DNA of 64,000 bases from Spirochaetota bacterium. GTDB taxonomy: Bacteria > Spirochaetota > UBA4802 > UBA5368. Below, one piece after another: positions 23,477-31,863 of the stretch. The DNA lies in assembly GCA_004297825.1 (NCBI GenBank), contig SCSX01000093.1, positions 1-64,000 on the forward strand, read 5' to 3'. The notes beneath the pieces were generated by a model, which was given only the letters and a program-made list of their open reading frames with translations, was not told the DNA's origin and searched no databases. The stretch's first letter is position 1. Each line of letters opens with the position of its first letter. The position numbers and the translations under genes are program-made.

Positions 23477-24559
23477 CTATGCCTTCCATGACAGCGAAAC
23501 GGGCAGGCCCTTGAACCTGCCGTAGGCCTCCGCGGCTTCCCCGGCCGCGCGTTTCAGGCGCGCGCCGGGAGTCGCGAACGGGGCGATCTCGATTTCCACC
23601 AGTCCTTTCTTCACCGTGCGCTTCCATGTCCCCGCGACACGGCCGCCGGCAACGAGCACGGGATAGAAAATGCCGTTACGCGAAACGACACGCTGCTCCA
23701 TCCCCTGCGCCAGGGCCGCGGCGCGGTCCCCGTAGCCGATCAGAAATTCGTCGAACGCGGGAAGGAGGTGCGACTGGGCGGGGCGGGCGGCGGATTCATG
23801 TGGGATCGGGGCAAACCAGTAGTCTTCGCCCCGGACGGACGCGTGCTCCAGGCGCTCTCCCACCGACAGGAGTCCCGCGCGCGCTTCCATGAGGCCGAGT
23901 CCCGTCCAGCGCGCGAAGTCGGGGAGGGTGGCGGGCCCGTGGCCCCGGAAGTATACGAGCGCGACCTCCGCGAGTGACTCTTCGCGCGTGCGCGTTTTCT
24001 CGCGAGGCACCCATTCGTCCAGCAGCACGAAGCCCTGTTCCGCCCCCCGCGCGGGCCCCATGCACAGGAGCCCGGTCTGGGAGAGGTGGGAAATGATGTG
24101 GTAGCCGCGCTGGCCCTCCGTGGAAATTCGCGCGCGTTCCAGCAGGTCCATTACCTCCGAGCGCGACAGGCTCTTTCCTCCCTCGAGGGCGCGGGCGATC
24201 AGTTCCCGGCTCGTGCCGAACGTTTTGTCGTCCAGGCCCAGCTCGCGGTAACGCCCGGCGCTCGCCGCGACGACGCGGGGTGCGCATAACGCGAGCAGTG
24301 TGCGGACGAAACCGGGTGCGACGAAATGCAGGGTGCCGCGCATGGGCCAGGTACGGACGATCGATCCCCGATCGATCGCGCGCTCCACGGCGGCCTCCGC
24401 GGTCCCGGGCGCGCGAAGACCGGCTGCCCACCTCGCGGCGTTGTAGTCCTGGGCCTGGAGCGCACCCAGCGACAGGACCGCGTCCTCCGGAGCGGAGAAT
24501 GTTGAACCGGAAATGTGCTGGGCCTCGAGGCGAAGACGCGCTATTTCTGAAAAACGCAT
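23477..24559 (-). CDS. Winged-helix DNA-binding protein of the AlkZ/YcaQ (HTH_42) family
   Basis: This protein of about 360 residues matches the HTH_42 superfamily. It carries the diagnostic QAQD segment (LGALQAQDYNAARWAAG, about residues 33-49), WPMRGTLHFVAP near residue 72, and a C-terminal half with FDEFLIGYGDR. AlkZ and YcaQ members are DNA glycosylases that unhook interstrand crosslinks or excise alkylated bases, using the Q-x-Q/D motif. The ATG at 24559 follows CGGGAGTTTC and begins with RFSEIARLRL; the longer frame adds 29 unlike residues. It stands alone, convergent with the HEPN gene. Confidence 0.87.
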   Translation of the reverse strand: MRFSEIARLRLEAQHISGSTFSAPEDAVLSLGALQAQDYNAARWAAGLRAPGTAEAAVERAIDRGSIVRTWPMRGTLHFVAPGFVRTLLALCAPRVVAASAGRYRELGLDDKTFGTSRELIARALEGGKSLSRSEVMDLLERARISTEGQRGYHIISHLSQTGLLCMGPARGAEQGFVLLDEWVPREKTRTREESLAEVALVYFRGHGPATLPDFARWTGLGLMEARAGLLSVGERLEHASVRGEDYWFAPIPHESAARPAQSHLLPAFDEFLIGYGDRAAALAQGMEQRVVSRNGIFYPVLVAGGRVAGTWKRTVKKGLVEIEIAPFATPGARLKRAAGEAAEAYGRFKGLPVSLSWKA

Positions 24560-24934
24560 ATTGGAAACTCCCGTGTGAGTATCGGACCCCCCGGTCTTTA
24601 TGCCGGCCAGGTGTTTCAGGAAACCGCGGCTTCGGGGAAATTGCAATCAGAAATCGAGCAAGATACCCTGGCGAGTACCGATATCCGCGATTTCGGCGAA
24701 AAGATATTTTTTCCACAGCCCGTGTTGATTCGGCGGCAGCACGTGCATATTTTGATACATTATAATCGCTTCCTCCCGCGCTTGGACGAAAGCGATTCTA
24801 TGTCCCGATCGTCATTGCAGCAACGATAAGCTTGACGGAGCGTATGAAATCCGGCGGCGCACATTCAGGAGCATTCGATCCGGCAGAGACGAGAGGGGAA
24901 GATTATTTTTATATGAAAAAAACGGAGGCACAGA
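24560..24934. other. Intergenic stretch without a recognisable gene
   Basis: About 375 bases between the divergent AlkZ-like and SRPBCC genes. Open frames here overlap on several strands and have no ribosome-binding sites or family motifs. The centre (24700-24780) is AT-richer and probably holds the promoters for both directions, but no clear -35/-10 pair stands out. Confidence 0.5.
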
Positions 24935-25435
24935 ATGGCCACGATGAGTAAGCAGGCGACGGGAATCGAGGGAAAGGTGCTCGTCATCGAGCGCATATTC
25001 GACGCGCCGCGCGAGCGCGTGTGGAAGGCATGGACGGATGCGGAGAGCGCGAAGCGATGGTGGGGGCCTAAAGATTTCACCGCGCCCTTCAGCCGGATCG
25101 ACTTTCGCGTGGGGGGAACGTATCTGCTCTGCATGCGCGCGCCCGACGGGAAGGACTACTGGAGCACGGGCGTGTACAAGGAGATCGAGCCCATGGAGCG
25201 GATAGTCGCGACGGACAGCTTCGCGGACGAAAAGGGAAACGTGGTCTCGGCCGCGCATTACGGTATGAGTCCCGATTTCCCCCTGGAGCTGGAGGTGACC
25301 GTGACGTTCGAGGATCGCGGCGACAAGACCGCGTTCACCCTGCACCACGCCGGGCTGCCGCCGGAGGAGAACCTGGACGACATGCGCACTGGCTGGAACC
25401 AGTCCCTGGACAAGTTCGCGGATATTCTTAAGTAA
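24935..25435 (+). CDS. SRPBCC/AHSA1-domain protein
   Basis: This 166-residue protein has the Activator-of-Hsp90 homology 1 (AHSA1) START-like fold. VIERIFDAPRERVWKAWTDA begins the first strand and helix. WWGPKDF, GGTYLLCMRAPDG and a C-terminal helix GWNQSLDKFADIL follow, all typical. Such single-domain proteins bind hydrophobic ligands and rarely have a known role. A GGAGGC site precedes the ATG. It forms a tight tandem with the RibD-C protein 20 bases downstream and a second SRPBCC protein further on. Confidence 0.9.
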   Translation: MATMSKQATGIEGKVLVIERIFDAPRERVWKAWTDAESAKRWWGPKDFTAPFSRIDFRVGGTYLLCMRAPDGKDYWSTGVYKEIEPMERIVATDSFADEKGNVVSAAHYGMSPDFPLELEVTVTFEDRGDKTAFTLHHAGLPPEENLDDMRTGWNQSLDKFADILK

Positions 25436-25455
25436 GCGGGAGGTGACACGGCATC

Positions 25456-26016
25456 ATGAGAAAAATAATCGTATCGAACTACATGACGCTCGACGGGTAT
25501 TTCGCGGGACCCAGCGGGGAGATCGACTGGTTTCTCTGGGATGACGAAACGGCCTCGTATTCGAAGGAGTTGATCGGCGGTATCGACACGATGCTGTTCG
25601 GGAGGGTCACCTACGAGACGATGGCCTCGTTCTGGCCGACTGCGACCACGGAGGACCCGGCCATCACGAGCGCGATGAACGAATTTCCCAAGATCGTATT
25701 TTCCACAACGCTCAAATCCGCCGGCTGGAATAACTCGTCGATCGTCCGCGACGTCACGAAAGAGGGAATACGCAGCCTGAAAAATATGCCGGGGAAAGAC
25801 CTCGTCATTTTCGGCAGCGGCGGGCTCGTCGCCTCGCTCGCGCAGATCGACATGATCGATGAATTCAGGCTCATGGTGAACCCGGTCGTGGTGGGGGAGG
25901 GGAAATCCATGTTCGCGGGACTCAAGGGGAGACTCGACCTGGACCTGCTGAAAACCAGGACGTTCAGGTGCGGGATCGTACTGCTCACGTACCGGCCTGC
26001 GGGAACGAAGTCATGA
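25456..26016 (+). CDS. RibD C-terminal domain (dihydrofolate-reductase-like) protein
   Basis: This 186-residue protein matches the RibD_C/DHFR-like family, with the opening KIIVSNYMTLDGYFAGPSGE. MLFGRVTYETMASFWP forms the NADPH-binding region, and FGSGGLVASL and MVNPVVVGEGKSMF follow. Stand-alone members are putative NADPH-dependent reductases of unknown substrate and are not required for riboflavin synthesis. GGGAGGTGAC precedes the ATG. It lies in a run with two SRPBCC proteins, a combination common in bacterial genomes, and the three probably share a transcript. Confidence 0.9.
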   Translation: MRKIIVSNYMTLDGYFAGPSGEIDWFLWDDETASYSKELIGGIDTMLFGRVTYETMASFWPTATTEDPAITSAMNEFPKIVFSTTLKSAGWNNSSIVRDVTKEGIRSLKNMPGKDLVIFGSGGLVASLAQIDMIDEFRLMVNPVVVGEGKSMFAGLKGRLDLDLLKTRTFRCGIVLLTYRPAGTKS

Positions 26017-26077
26017 TTATTCCCCCGCCGGCCGGGCGCATTATATCGAAACGGCATCACAAAACAAGGAGGATCAT

Positions 26078-26605
26078 ATGGTAAAGAAAATCGTTATCGT
26101 CATCGTCGTCCTGATCGCGGCCCTGCTCATATTCGCCGCGACAAGGCCCGACACGTTCCATGTACAGCGTGAGGCGGCCATCAAAGCCCCTCCGGAAAAA
26201 ATATTCCCCCTCGTCAACGATTTCCGGAACTGGGGGAAATGGTCGCCGTGGGAAAAGCTCGATCCCGCGATGAAGCGTACTTTGAGCGGCGCGGCGACAG
26301 GCAAGGGATCCGTGTACGAGTGGGAAGGCAACAGCGATGTCGGCAAGGGGCGTATGGAGATCACGGACGCGATTCCGTCTTCAAAGATCGCGATCAAGCT
26401 CGATTTCCTGAAACCCATGGAGGCGCATAACGCCGTCAATTTCACGCTCGAAGCGAAGGGGGGCGTCACGAACGTCACCTGGATGATGCACGGGAAAAAC
26501 AACTATTTCGCCAAGCTCATGCATATCTTCTTCAACGTGGACAGGATGGTCGGCAAGGATTTCGAAACCGGCCTGTCCAACATGAAGGCCCTCGCCGAAA
26601 AATAG
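26078..26605 (+). CDS. Membrane-anchored SRPBCC (polyketide cyclase-like) protein
   Basis: This 175-residue protein has a short N-terminal membrane helix (residues 4-23) and then a START-like SRPBCC domain. FHVQREAAIKAPPEKIFPLV and DFRNWGKWSPWEKLDP are the conserved opening. A C-terminal helix with VGKDFETGLSNMKALAE closes the fold. The family binds hydrophobic ligands, with no known reaction here. A perfect AGGAGG lies before the ATG. It follows the RibD-C gene by 61 bases. Confidence 0.88.
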   Translation: MVKKIVIVIVVLIAALLIFAATRPDTFHVQREAAIKAPPEKIFPLVNDFRNWGKWSPWEKLDPAMKRTLSGAATGKGSVYEWEGNSDVGKGRMEITDAIPSSKIAIKLDFLKPMEAHNAVNFTLEAKGGVTNVTWMMHGKNNYFAKLMHIFFNVDRMVGKDFETGLSNMKALAEK

Positions 26606-26720
26606 ACGCGGATTCAGGAAACCTGTCCCGCGGCGGCGCGTCGTACGGCATTTCGGGCCGATGCGCGGCGTCGCGGGGAAGGGTGTGCGCGCGTTGTAAG
26701 GTGCGCAAATCCGCCGCCCC

Positions 26721-28112
26721 TCAGGGAATATATTTCCACATGTCGCTCAGATAACCCAGGGTTCCATTCTTGTCGTAGCCGTATCCGCCATAGAGCCACA
26801 GGTTTCCGTTTTCGTCGATACCGGAAATCATATATCTTCGTCCGCCCGGGGTGTTGGCGGAATCGGCGACTCCCCTAGTGCCGTAGACCCCCGACTGGTC
26901 TCTCACGTCTTCCCCTGAGATCCAGGTCCATTTCGTGCCGTCGAATTTCCAGAGGGCGTTAAGGTACCCTGCTGTCCCGTCCTTATCGTTTCCGTATCCG
27001 CCAAAGAGCCAGAAGTCGCCGATTCCATCCGTCCAGCTTACAGCCCGGTAACCTCCTCCTGGCTTATTGGCGGCACCGGCGGTTCCCCTTGTGCCATAAA
27101 CTCCGGCCTGGTTCCCTTCATCATCCCCCGAAACCCAGGTCCATTGGGAACCGTTGAATTTCCAGAGGTCATTCAGCATGCCGGCGGTAGCCCATTTATC
27201 GAAACCGTATCCGCCATGGAGCCAGAGGTTGCCGCTCTTATCGATCCAGGGGACGGCGCCGTAGCGGGACCCCGGTTTGTTTGCCGCATCCGCGACGCCT
27301 TTAGTTCCGAAGGTGCCCCCATGATCGCCATAGATATCCCCGGAGATCCAGGTCCAGTCGGTGCCGTCGAATTTCCAGAGGTCGTTCAGAAATCCGTTGT
27401 GGGAAGCGTCATCGTATCCTATTCCGCCGAATAGCCAGAGAGTGCCGCCCGCATCGATCCAGGATGTGGCGCATGTTCGGGATCCCGGCTTGTTGAACTC
27501 ATTTGCGACCCCCAAATCGCCGTACACGCCCGCCTTGTACACCTCTTTGTCCCCCGAGACCCAGGTCCAACTGGTGCCGTCGAATTTCCAGAGGTCGTTC
27601 AGATATCCGGTGTTTCCTGGTTCATCATACCCGGTTCCGCCGAAGAGCCATAGATTTCCATTTGCATCGATCCAAGATACCGCCTGGCTGCGCGTGCCCG
27701 GGTTGTTGGATGGGTTCGCGGTACCCCGGGTTCCGTATATGCCCGAATGGTTACACAGGTTGTCCCCCGAAACCCAGGTCCAGTTAGTGCCGTCATATTT
27801 CCATAGATCGCTCAAGGATCCGGCATTTCCGTTCGTATCGTACCCGTAACCTCCGAATAGCCAGAGATTCCCATTTCCGTCCATCCAGGAGGCGGAGTCC
27901 GTGCGGATCCCCGGCGTATTTGCCTGATCGGGGACTCCCCGCGTGCCGTACACGCTCGTTTGATTTATACCGGATTCTCCCGTCATCCAGGTCCAGACAT
28001 CGTGCGGACCGCTATTGCCGCTTCCGCCACCGTCGCATCCGATGAATAATAGCGTAACGCCTAATAAGGCGATTAAAATCCGCGCCAGAAAATTCAATTC
28101 CAGTTTCTTCAT
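26721..28112 (-). CDS. Kelch-like repeat lipoprotein
   Basis: This 463-residue protein starts with a signal peptide ending in a lipobox (LLFIGC). Six repeats of about 68-71 residues follow, each running from WTWVSGD through GVYGTRG, PGxR, SWIDxxGNLWLFGGYGYD to LNDLWKFDGT. The paired Gly and W/F residues are those of kelch blades, so it should fold as a six-bladed propeller anchored to the outer membrane. It begins at an ATG after AAGGAGGGGGT. It heads an island of four exported proteins on this strand with related layouts but different folds. Ligand unknown. Confidence 0.88.
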   Translation of the reverse strand: MKKLELNFLARILIALLGVTLLFIGCDGGGSGNSGPHDVWTWMTGESGINQTSVYGTRGVPDQANTPGIRTDSASWMDGNGNLWLFGGYGYDTNGNAGSLSDLWKYDGTNWTWVSGDNLCNHSGIYGTRGTANPSNNPGTRSQAVSWIDANGNLWLFGGTGYDEPGNTGYLNDLWKFDGTSWTWVSGDKEVYKAGVYGDLGVANEFNKPGSRTCATSWIDAGGTLWLFGGIGYDDASHNGFLNDLWKFDGTDWTWISGDIYGDHGGTFGTKGVADAANKPGSRYGAVPWIDKSGNLWLHGGYGFDKWATAGMLNDLWKFNGSQWTWVSGDDEGNQAGVYGTRGTAGAANKPGGGYRAVSWTDGIGDFWLFGGYGNDKDGTAGYLNALWKFDGTKWTWISGEDVRDQSGVYGTRGVADSANTPGGRRYMISGIDENGNLWLYGGYGYDKNGTLGYLSDMWKYIP

Positions 28113-28268
28113 ACCCCCTCCTTAAGGGACATCGGTTATTCGCTTTTTCCGATCATGTTCAATTCCCTTCGTTCTCATGAAAGCCCACGCGTGCGCCGTG
28201 CACCAAATCAGATAAATCATTCCTGTACCGGTCTTTGCGCCTTCCGCGTGGCGACTTTAATCGGATTT

Positions 28269-29255
28269 TCAAGGAGCCTTTTTCGCGATACGAAAACTGA
28301 CATGATTGTTTGCGGCACCCGTGGCCAAGGATACTGACATGCCGACTTGCACGGATTGAGCCACTTCGGACCAACTGCCTCCCCGAATGACCCTGCTGGT
28401 GATGGTTGTGGAGAACATATCGAAGCACCATTCGGACACGTTGCCGCTCATGTCGTAAATGCCGAGCGAATTCGCCGTCTTGCTTTTCACCTCCGCGGTC
28501 GATGTCCCGGAATTGGCCGCGTAAACCGCCACCAGTCCTGTCGCGGCAGCATCGCTGTAGATCGAGGTCGCGCCGCTCGCGGAACTACCGCGGGTGAAAT
28601 ACGGATCATCGTATCCACTCACCGAATTGGTCGCGTCGTCTCTCCATCGTGCCGCGAGTTCCCACTCGTTTTTCATGACGAGACGAAACCCGGTGGCGGA
28701 GGAATCAAATACGGTGTTGTCGCACGCGGTCGCGTCGGAGGAATCTCGATTTATCAGCCCCGTATAGGTGTAGGCGCACGCGTAGCTTGTTTCGTTGTAT
28801 GAATTGTACCATTCGGTAAGCGCATTACAGAACACCATGGCATCGCGCCAGCTTACCATGCTCACCGGATGCAGGCCGGTCTTTCCCGCGGCGCCATCAT
28901 TTCCCTTCATCCCGCTATTTTGAAATGCGTAACCGTGGGAGCTTGCCATGGACCGGACGGCATCCCATAATTCCCACGTCACTTCCGTCTCGCCTATCCA
29001 GCAGGCGTCCGCTACGGTCCCGGTGGCGCTGTCGTCCGCCTTCGTTGGAAATGTCCCGCCCGGAACGTAAACCATGCTCCAGCCAAGCGCCGTGTGGGCG
29101 ATGGTAAAAGTTTTCCTGTCCCCCGCATTCGGTCCTCCATCACCGCCTTCATCACTGCAGGTGATAAAGACGATCAGCGAAAAGAGAATCCCGGCAAGTA
29201 TCGTGCGTCGATACGATCTTCTTATCATGGCTACACTCGCTTCACTCATAATCAT
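28269..29255 (-). CDS. Formylglycine-generating-enzyme (SUMF1) domain lipoprotein
   Basis: This 328-residue protein has a signal peptide with lipobox-like FITC (about residue 33) and then an FGE-sulfatase/SUMF1 domain. MVYVPGGTF opens the domain. WIGETEVTWELWDAV, the central FCNALTEWYN and the C-terminal NSLGIYDMSGNVSEWCFD followed by RVIRGGSW are conserved. The cysteines of true formylglycine-generating enzymes are not evident, so it is probably a non-catalytic binding or structural member, as is common in spirochaetes and Bacteroidetes. A GAGGATTGGTGA precedes the first ATG; an internal ATG at residue 10 is possible. A fragment of a close paralogue lies just upstream (29372-29525). Confidence 0.85.
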   Translation of the reverse strand: MIMSEASVAMIRRSYRRTILAGILFSLIVFITCSDEGGDGGPNAGDRKTFTIAHTALGWSMVYVPGGTFPTKADDSATGTVADACWIGETEVTWELWDAVRSMASSHGYAFQNSGMKGNDGAAGKTGLHPVSMVSWRDAMVFCNALTEWYNSYNETSYACAYTYTGLINRDSSDATACDNTVFDSSATGFRLVMKNEWELAARWRDDATNSVSGYDDPYFTRGSSASGATSIYSDAAATGLVAVYAANSGTSTAEVKSKTANSLGIYDMSGNVSEWCFDMFSTTITSRVIRGGSWSEVAQSVQVGMSVSLATGAANNHVSFRIAKKAP

Positions 29256-29371
29256 TCACCAATCCTCAGCACGAAATTTACGACGGAACCTCCGGGTCAT
29301 CCTGTCGCAAACCGAAAATTCCGATTCATCTCATATCCGCCGACACACCGGTTCGATTTTGTTTCTGGCGC

Positions 29372-29525
29372 TCACCTGCTCCTCGCAACGCGGAGCCCGC
29401 GCCAGTTGGTTTCGTCGAACGCGTTGCCTGCGAATGGCGTGCCCACGTGCAGGTCGCTGTCGCCGAATGCCCAGCACCCGCCCCGGATGACCCTGTTACT
29501 GTTAAATGCACCGGTTCTCCTTTTT
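29372..29525 (-). pseudogene. Fragment of a second FGE/SUMF1-domain gene
   Basis: Reading the minus strand from 29525 to a TGA at 29372-29374 gives about 50 residues. These contain NRVIRGGCWAFGDSDLH and NWRGLRVARSR, the typical C-terminal end of the SUMF1 domain. No start or N-terminal part exists: an in-frame stop precedes it, and the following 130 bases encode another fragment. It is the tail of a decayed gene, homologous to the intact protein at 28269-29255. Confidence 0.7.
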
Positions 29526-29540
29526 GCTCATTCGACCAGG

Positions 29541-29620
29541 TTATTGAAAAAATACCGACATTACATATGCATCAGGTGCGCCGTCGCCCGCAAGATCGGT
29601 CTTCGTGGTACCCAGGCATC
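29541..29620 (-). pseudogene. Fragment of a YTAG/LAGDG-repeat protein gene
   Basis: On the minus strand this stretch encodes RCLGTTKTDLAGDGAPDAYV and then a stop at 29541. The sequence matches one repeat of the protein at 30355-31401 (GTTKTPLAGDGTHDAV). It is not attached to a signal peptide or other repeats. It is best read as the remnant of a deleted or recombined paralogue, next to the FGE fragment. Confidence 0.6.
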
Positions 29621-29655
29621 GCTCCAACTCCTCGGGAAAGAAAATAGTTAAATTG

Positions 29656-30240
29656 TTAAAATGCCCGAACAGCCCGAACACGAATTCCATCACCCTTATC
29701 GGCGTTGAGCTGGCTGCCATCGCTAAAAACCTGGACCCACGAGTTGGCAGCACTGTCCTCAGACGAACTCCAATAGGCGCTATCAGCGAAACCGCCAACT
29801 GCTACTCTATTAAGGTATAGTTGATTAAGTTCATTAAGTGATGGCAAATACCAGTCGGTATAACTGCCGCCGTTGTATGCGCGAGCCAAACCTGCAGCGT
29901 AGGTACTACCTGCTCCATTTTGTGCAATGATCTTATCAGTATTTGCAGAACCAGTTCCAAGTGCGGTTCCAGTGTCCGGGACTGCTGTTGACTGGAAAGC
30001 CGCGATAGCCCACATTATTATTGTACTCTGGTCTTCGGTAGCCGCGATCAGACCGTGCTGCACATTAGCATCATATCCAGGGTCGCCTGACTCAAGTATG
30101 TACGCCATTTTTCCACCTTGAAACTCGTTGCCGATTTCCAGTACCGTCACATCTCCGCTATCACCATCTCCAGTGCAGGCAGTAAAAGCCAACGATACCG
30201 CAATCATTAAAACTAATGCAAATTTCAGTTGAATCTTCAT
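29656..30240 (-). CDS. DUF1566-domain lipoprotein
   Basis: This protein of about 194 residues has a lipoprotein signal peptide (lipobox AFTAC). A DUF1566/Lcl C-terminal-type domain follows, with GGSYTDWYLPSLNELNQLY, YWSSSE and a closing DGIRVRAVRAF. Domains of this kind resemble C-type-lectin-like folds and bind extracellular ligands, including glycosaminoglycans in Legionella Lcl. Two in-frame ATGs (30249 and 30240) are present. GAGGAG abuts the first, so the second at 30240 has the better spacing. The gene belongs to the lipoprotein island and is followed by fragments of two decayed neighbours. Confidence 0.85.
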   Translation of the reverse strand: MKIQLKFALVLMIAVSLAFTACTGDGDSGDVTVLEIGNEFQGGKMAYILESGDPGYDANVQHGLIAATEDQSTIIMWAIAAFQSTAVPDTGTALGTGSANTDKIIAQNGAGSTYAAGLARAYNGGSYTDWYLPSLNELNQLYLNRVAVGGFADSAYWSSSEDSAANSWVQVFSDGSQLNADKGDGIRVRAVRAF

Positions 30241-30354
30241 AATCTTCATCTCCTCTACATACCAATGCCGTATAAAGACATGTTTTGTGATTCATAAATA
30301 ATCCGGATCTCTCCTTGAATGCGCATTCCTTCTCCTTCCTCCAGTGGGGTCCGG

Positions 30355-31401
30355 CTACTCGACGAAGATCGAATTTGCTACCGCGTTATAAGAAGAAAAT
30401 CTTGGAAGATCGGTCCTCTCGGTGCCGGTCCAATAACATGGGATATATTTCGATCCGTCGTTGTAATACCCGGAAGTGTAGACTGTTCCGTCCGCTACGA
30501 AAATTGAGGTTGCGGTCGCGAAGTGCGCACCATCACCCGCGAGGGGCGTCATCGACGTATCGGTCCAATAGCAGGGTATGTTTTTCAACCCGTCGTTATA
30601 ACTGCCGGCAGTGTACACGGTGTCGTCCGAGACAAAAATTGACGCTGCGCTCGAATTATGTGTGCCGTCACCCGCGAGATCCGTCCTTGAGGTCCCCGTC
30701 CAATAGCAGGGAATCATTTTTGTCGCATCTTTAAAATATCCCGCGGTATAGACTTTGCCTTCCGTCAGAAAGATCGAGAGGGTATGTGCACTATGCGAGC
30801 CGTCTCCCGCAAGTGGAATCCTGGTGGAATTAATCCAGTAGCAAGGTATGTCCTTCGATCCGTCATTATAGTACCCTGCGGTGTAAACAATGCCGCTCGA
30901 TACGAAAATCGAGGTTCCCACCGCATCGTGCGTGCCATCACCCGCAAGGGGCGTCTTGGTTGTGCCGGTCCAGTAACAGGGAACCACTTTTGTCGCATCA
31001 AAGTAATAACCGGCAGTATATACGGTATCGCCGGATACAAAGATCGAATATGCTTCCGATGTATGCGTGCCGTCGCCCGCAAGCGGCGTGAGCACATTGC
31101 CGGCCCAGTAGCAGGGTATGTTTTTCGAGCCATCATTGTAATATCCGGCAGCGTAGACTGACCCGCTTGATACGAAAATCGAATTCGCAACCGCATCATG
31201 TGTGCCGTCGCCTGCAAGAGGCGTCCTGGTTGTGCCGGTCCAGTAGCAGGGTACTGATATTGATCCATTAATATAACTCCCGGCCGTGTATACCGTTGGC
31301 TCCGCGTCCGTCCCGCTGCTGCCGCTGTCGCAGCCTACAAGGTTGAGGGCTACGGCCAGCACAAATATCAGAAGTATGGTGAAACGCCTCTGCTTCTTCA
31401 T
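30355..31401 (-). CDS. Lipoprotein with YTAGYYNDG-IPCYW-LAGDG repeats
   Basis: This 348-residue protein has a signal peptide with lipobox LVGC. It then consists of about seven and a half repeats of 41 residues, each with YTAGYYNDGSK, IPCYWTGTTRTPLAGDGTH and a closing SIFVSSG. One cysteine per repeat is conserved. The pattern looks like blades of a beta-propeller or a beta-helix at the cell surface. No named family comes to mind, although similar repeat proteins occur in spirochaetes. A GGAGGAATC site precedes the ATG. It is the first gene of the minus-strand island that ends at 26721. Confidence 0.75.
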   Translation of the reverse strand: MKKQRRFTILLIFVLAVALNLVGCDSGSSGTDAEPTVYTAGSYINGSISVPCYWTGTTRTPLAGDGTHDAVANSIFVSSGSVYAAGYYNDGSKNIPCYWAGNVLTPLAGDGTHTSEAYSIFVSGDTVYTAGYYFDATKVVPCYWTGTTKTPLAGDGTHDAVGTSIFVSSGIVYTAGYYNDGSKDIPCYWINSTRIPLAGDGSHSAHTLSIFLTEGKVYTAGYFKDATKMIPCYWTGTSRTDLAGDGTHNSSAASIFVSDDTVYTAGSYNDGLKNIPCYWTDTSMTPLAGDGAHFATATSIFVADGTVYTSGYYNDGSKYIPCYWTGTERTDLPRFSSYNAVANSIFVE

Positions 31402-31863
31402 GATTCCTCCATGATGATCATAAAAGGCCCGCCTGGCTTTTTAATTGGCGTCGATATTCTAAAAGCATGAATCATGCCATCCGGGAAAATATCGGACCTG
31501 ATTTGTTCGAGGTGGTTTTTGAGCACATTGATTTACTATGTTCATGTAATTGGCAGTTATTTCGACATTCCAGGAATTGTGTATGTATTAATCGAACAGC
31601 AATTTACTCACCGCAATTGCGCATTCCGGTAATGCGAACTTATTTCGCGAATTGCGAATAACTGTTGACAGCGTGATGCATCCAATTTAGAAGAAAACCG
31701 GCTCCGCCTGGAATAATTGGATCGAACCCCAAGCCGCACCAAAAATACATAACCCGGGGAAACGCAACCGATGGAAGTTCCGTGATCGCGGGAACCGCGG
31801 AATGGCGCGCATTTTCAGGACTTGTGGCATGTCGCTCAATGTGATATCGGCCGGGACCATGAG
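31402..31863. other. AT-rich intergenic region between divergent genes
   Basis: This gap separates the lipoprotein island from the hybrid kinase. A 64-codon open frame (31467-31661, +) has no ribosome-binding site or recognisable family, and I do not call it. The region is AT-rich and includes several TATT/AATT boxes that may hold the divergent promoters. No repeat or strong hairpin is visible. Confidence 0.5.

Noticed and set aside
31467-31661. Small protein of 64 residues in the intergenic region
   Set aside because: No ribosome-binding site, AT-rich intergenic composition, and no recognisable family or conserved neighbour.
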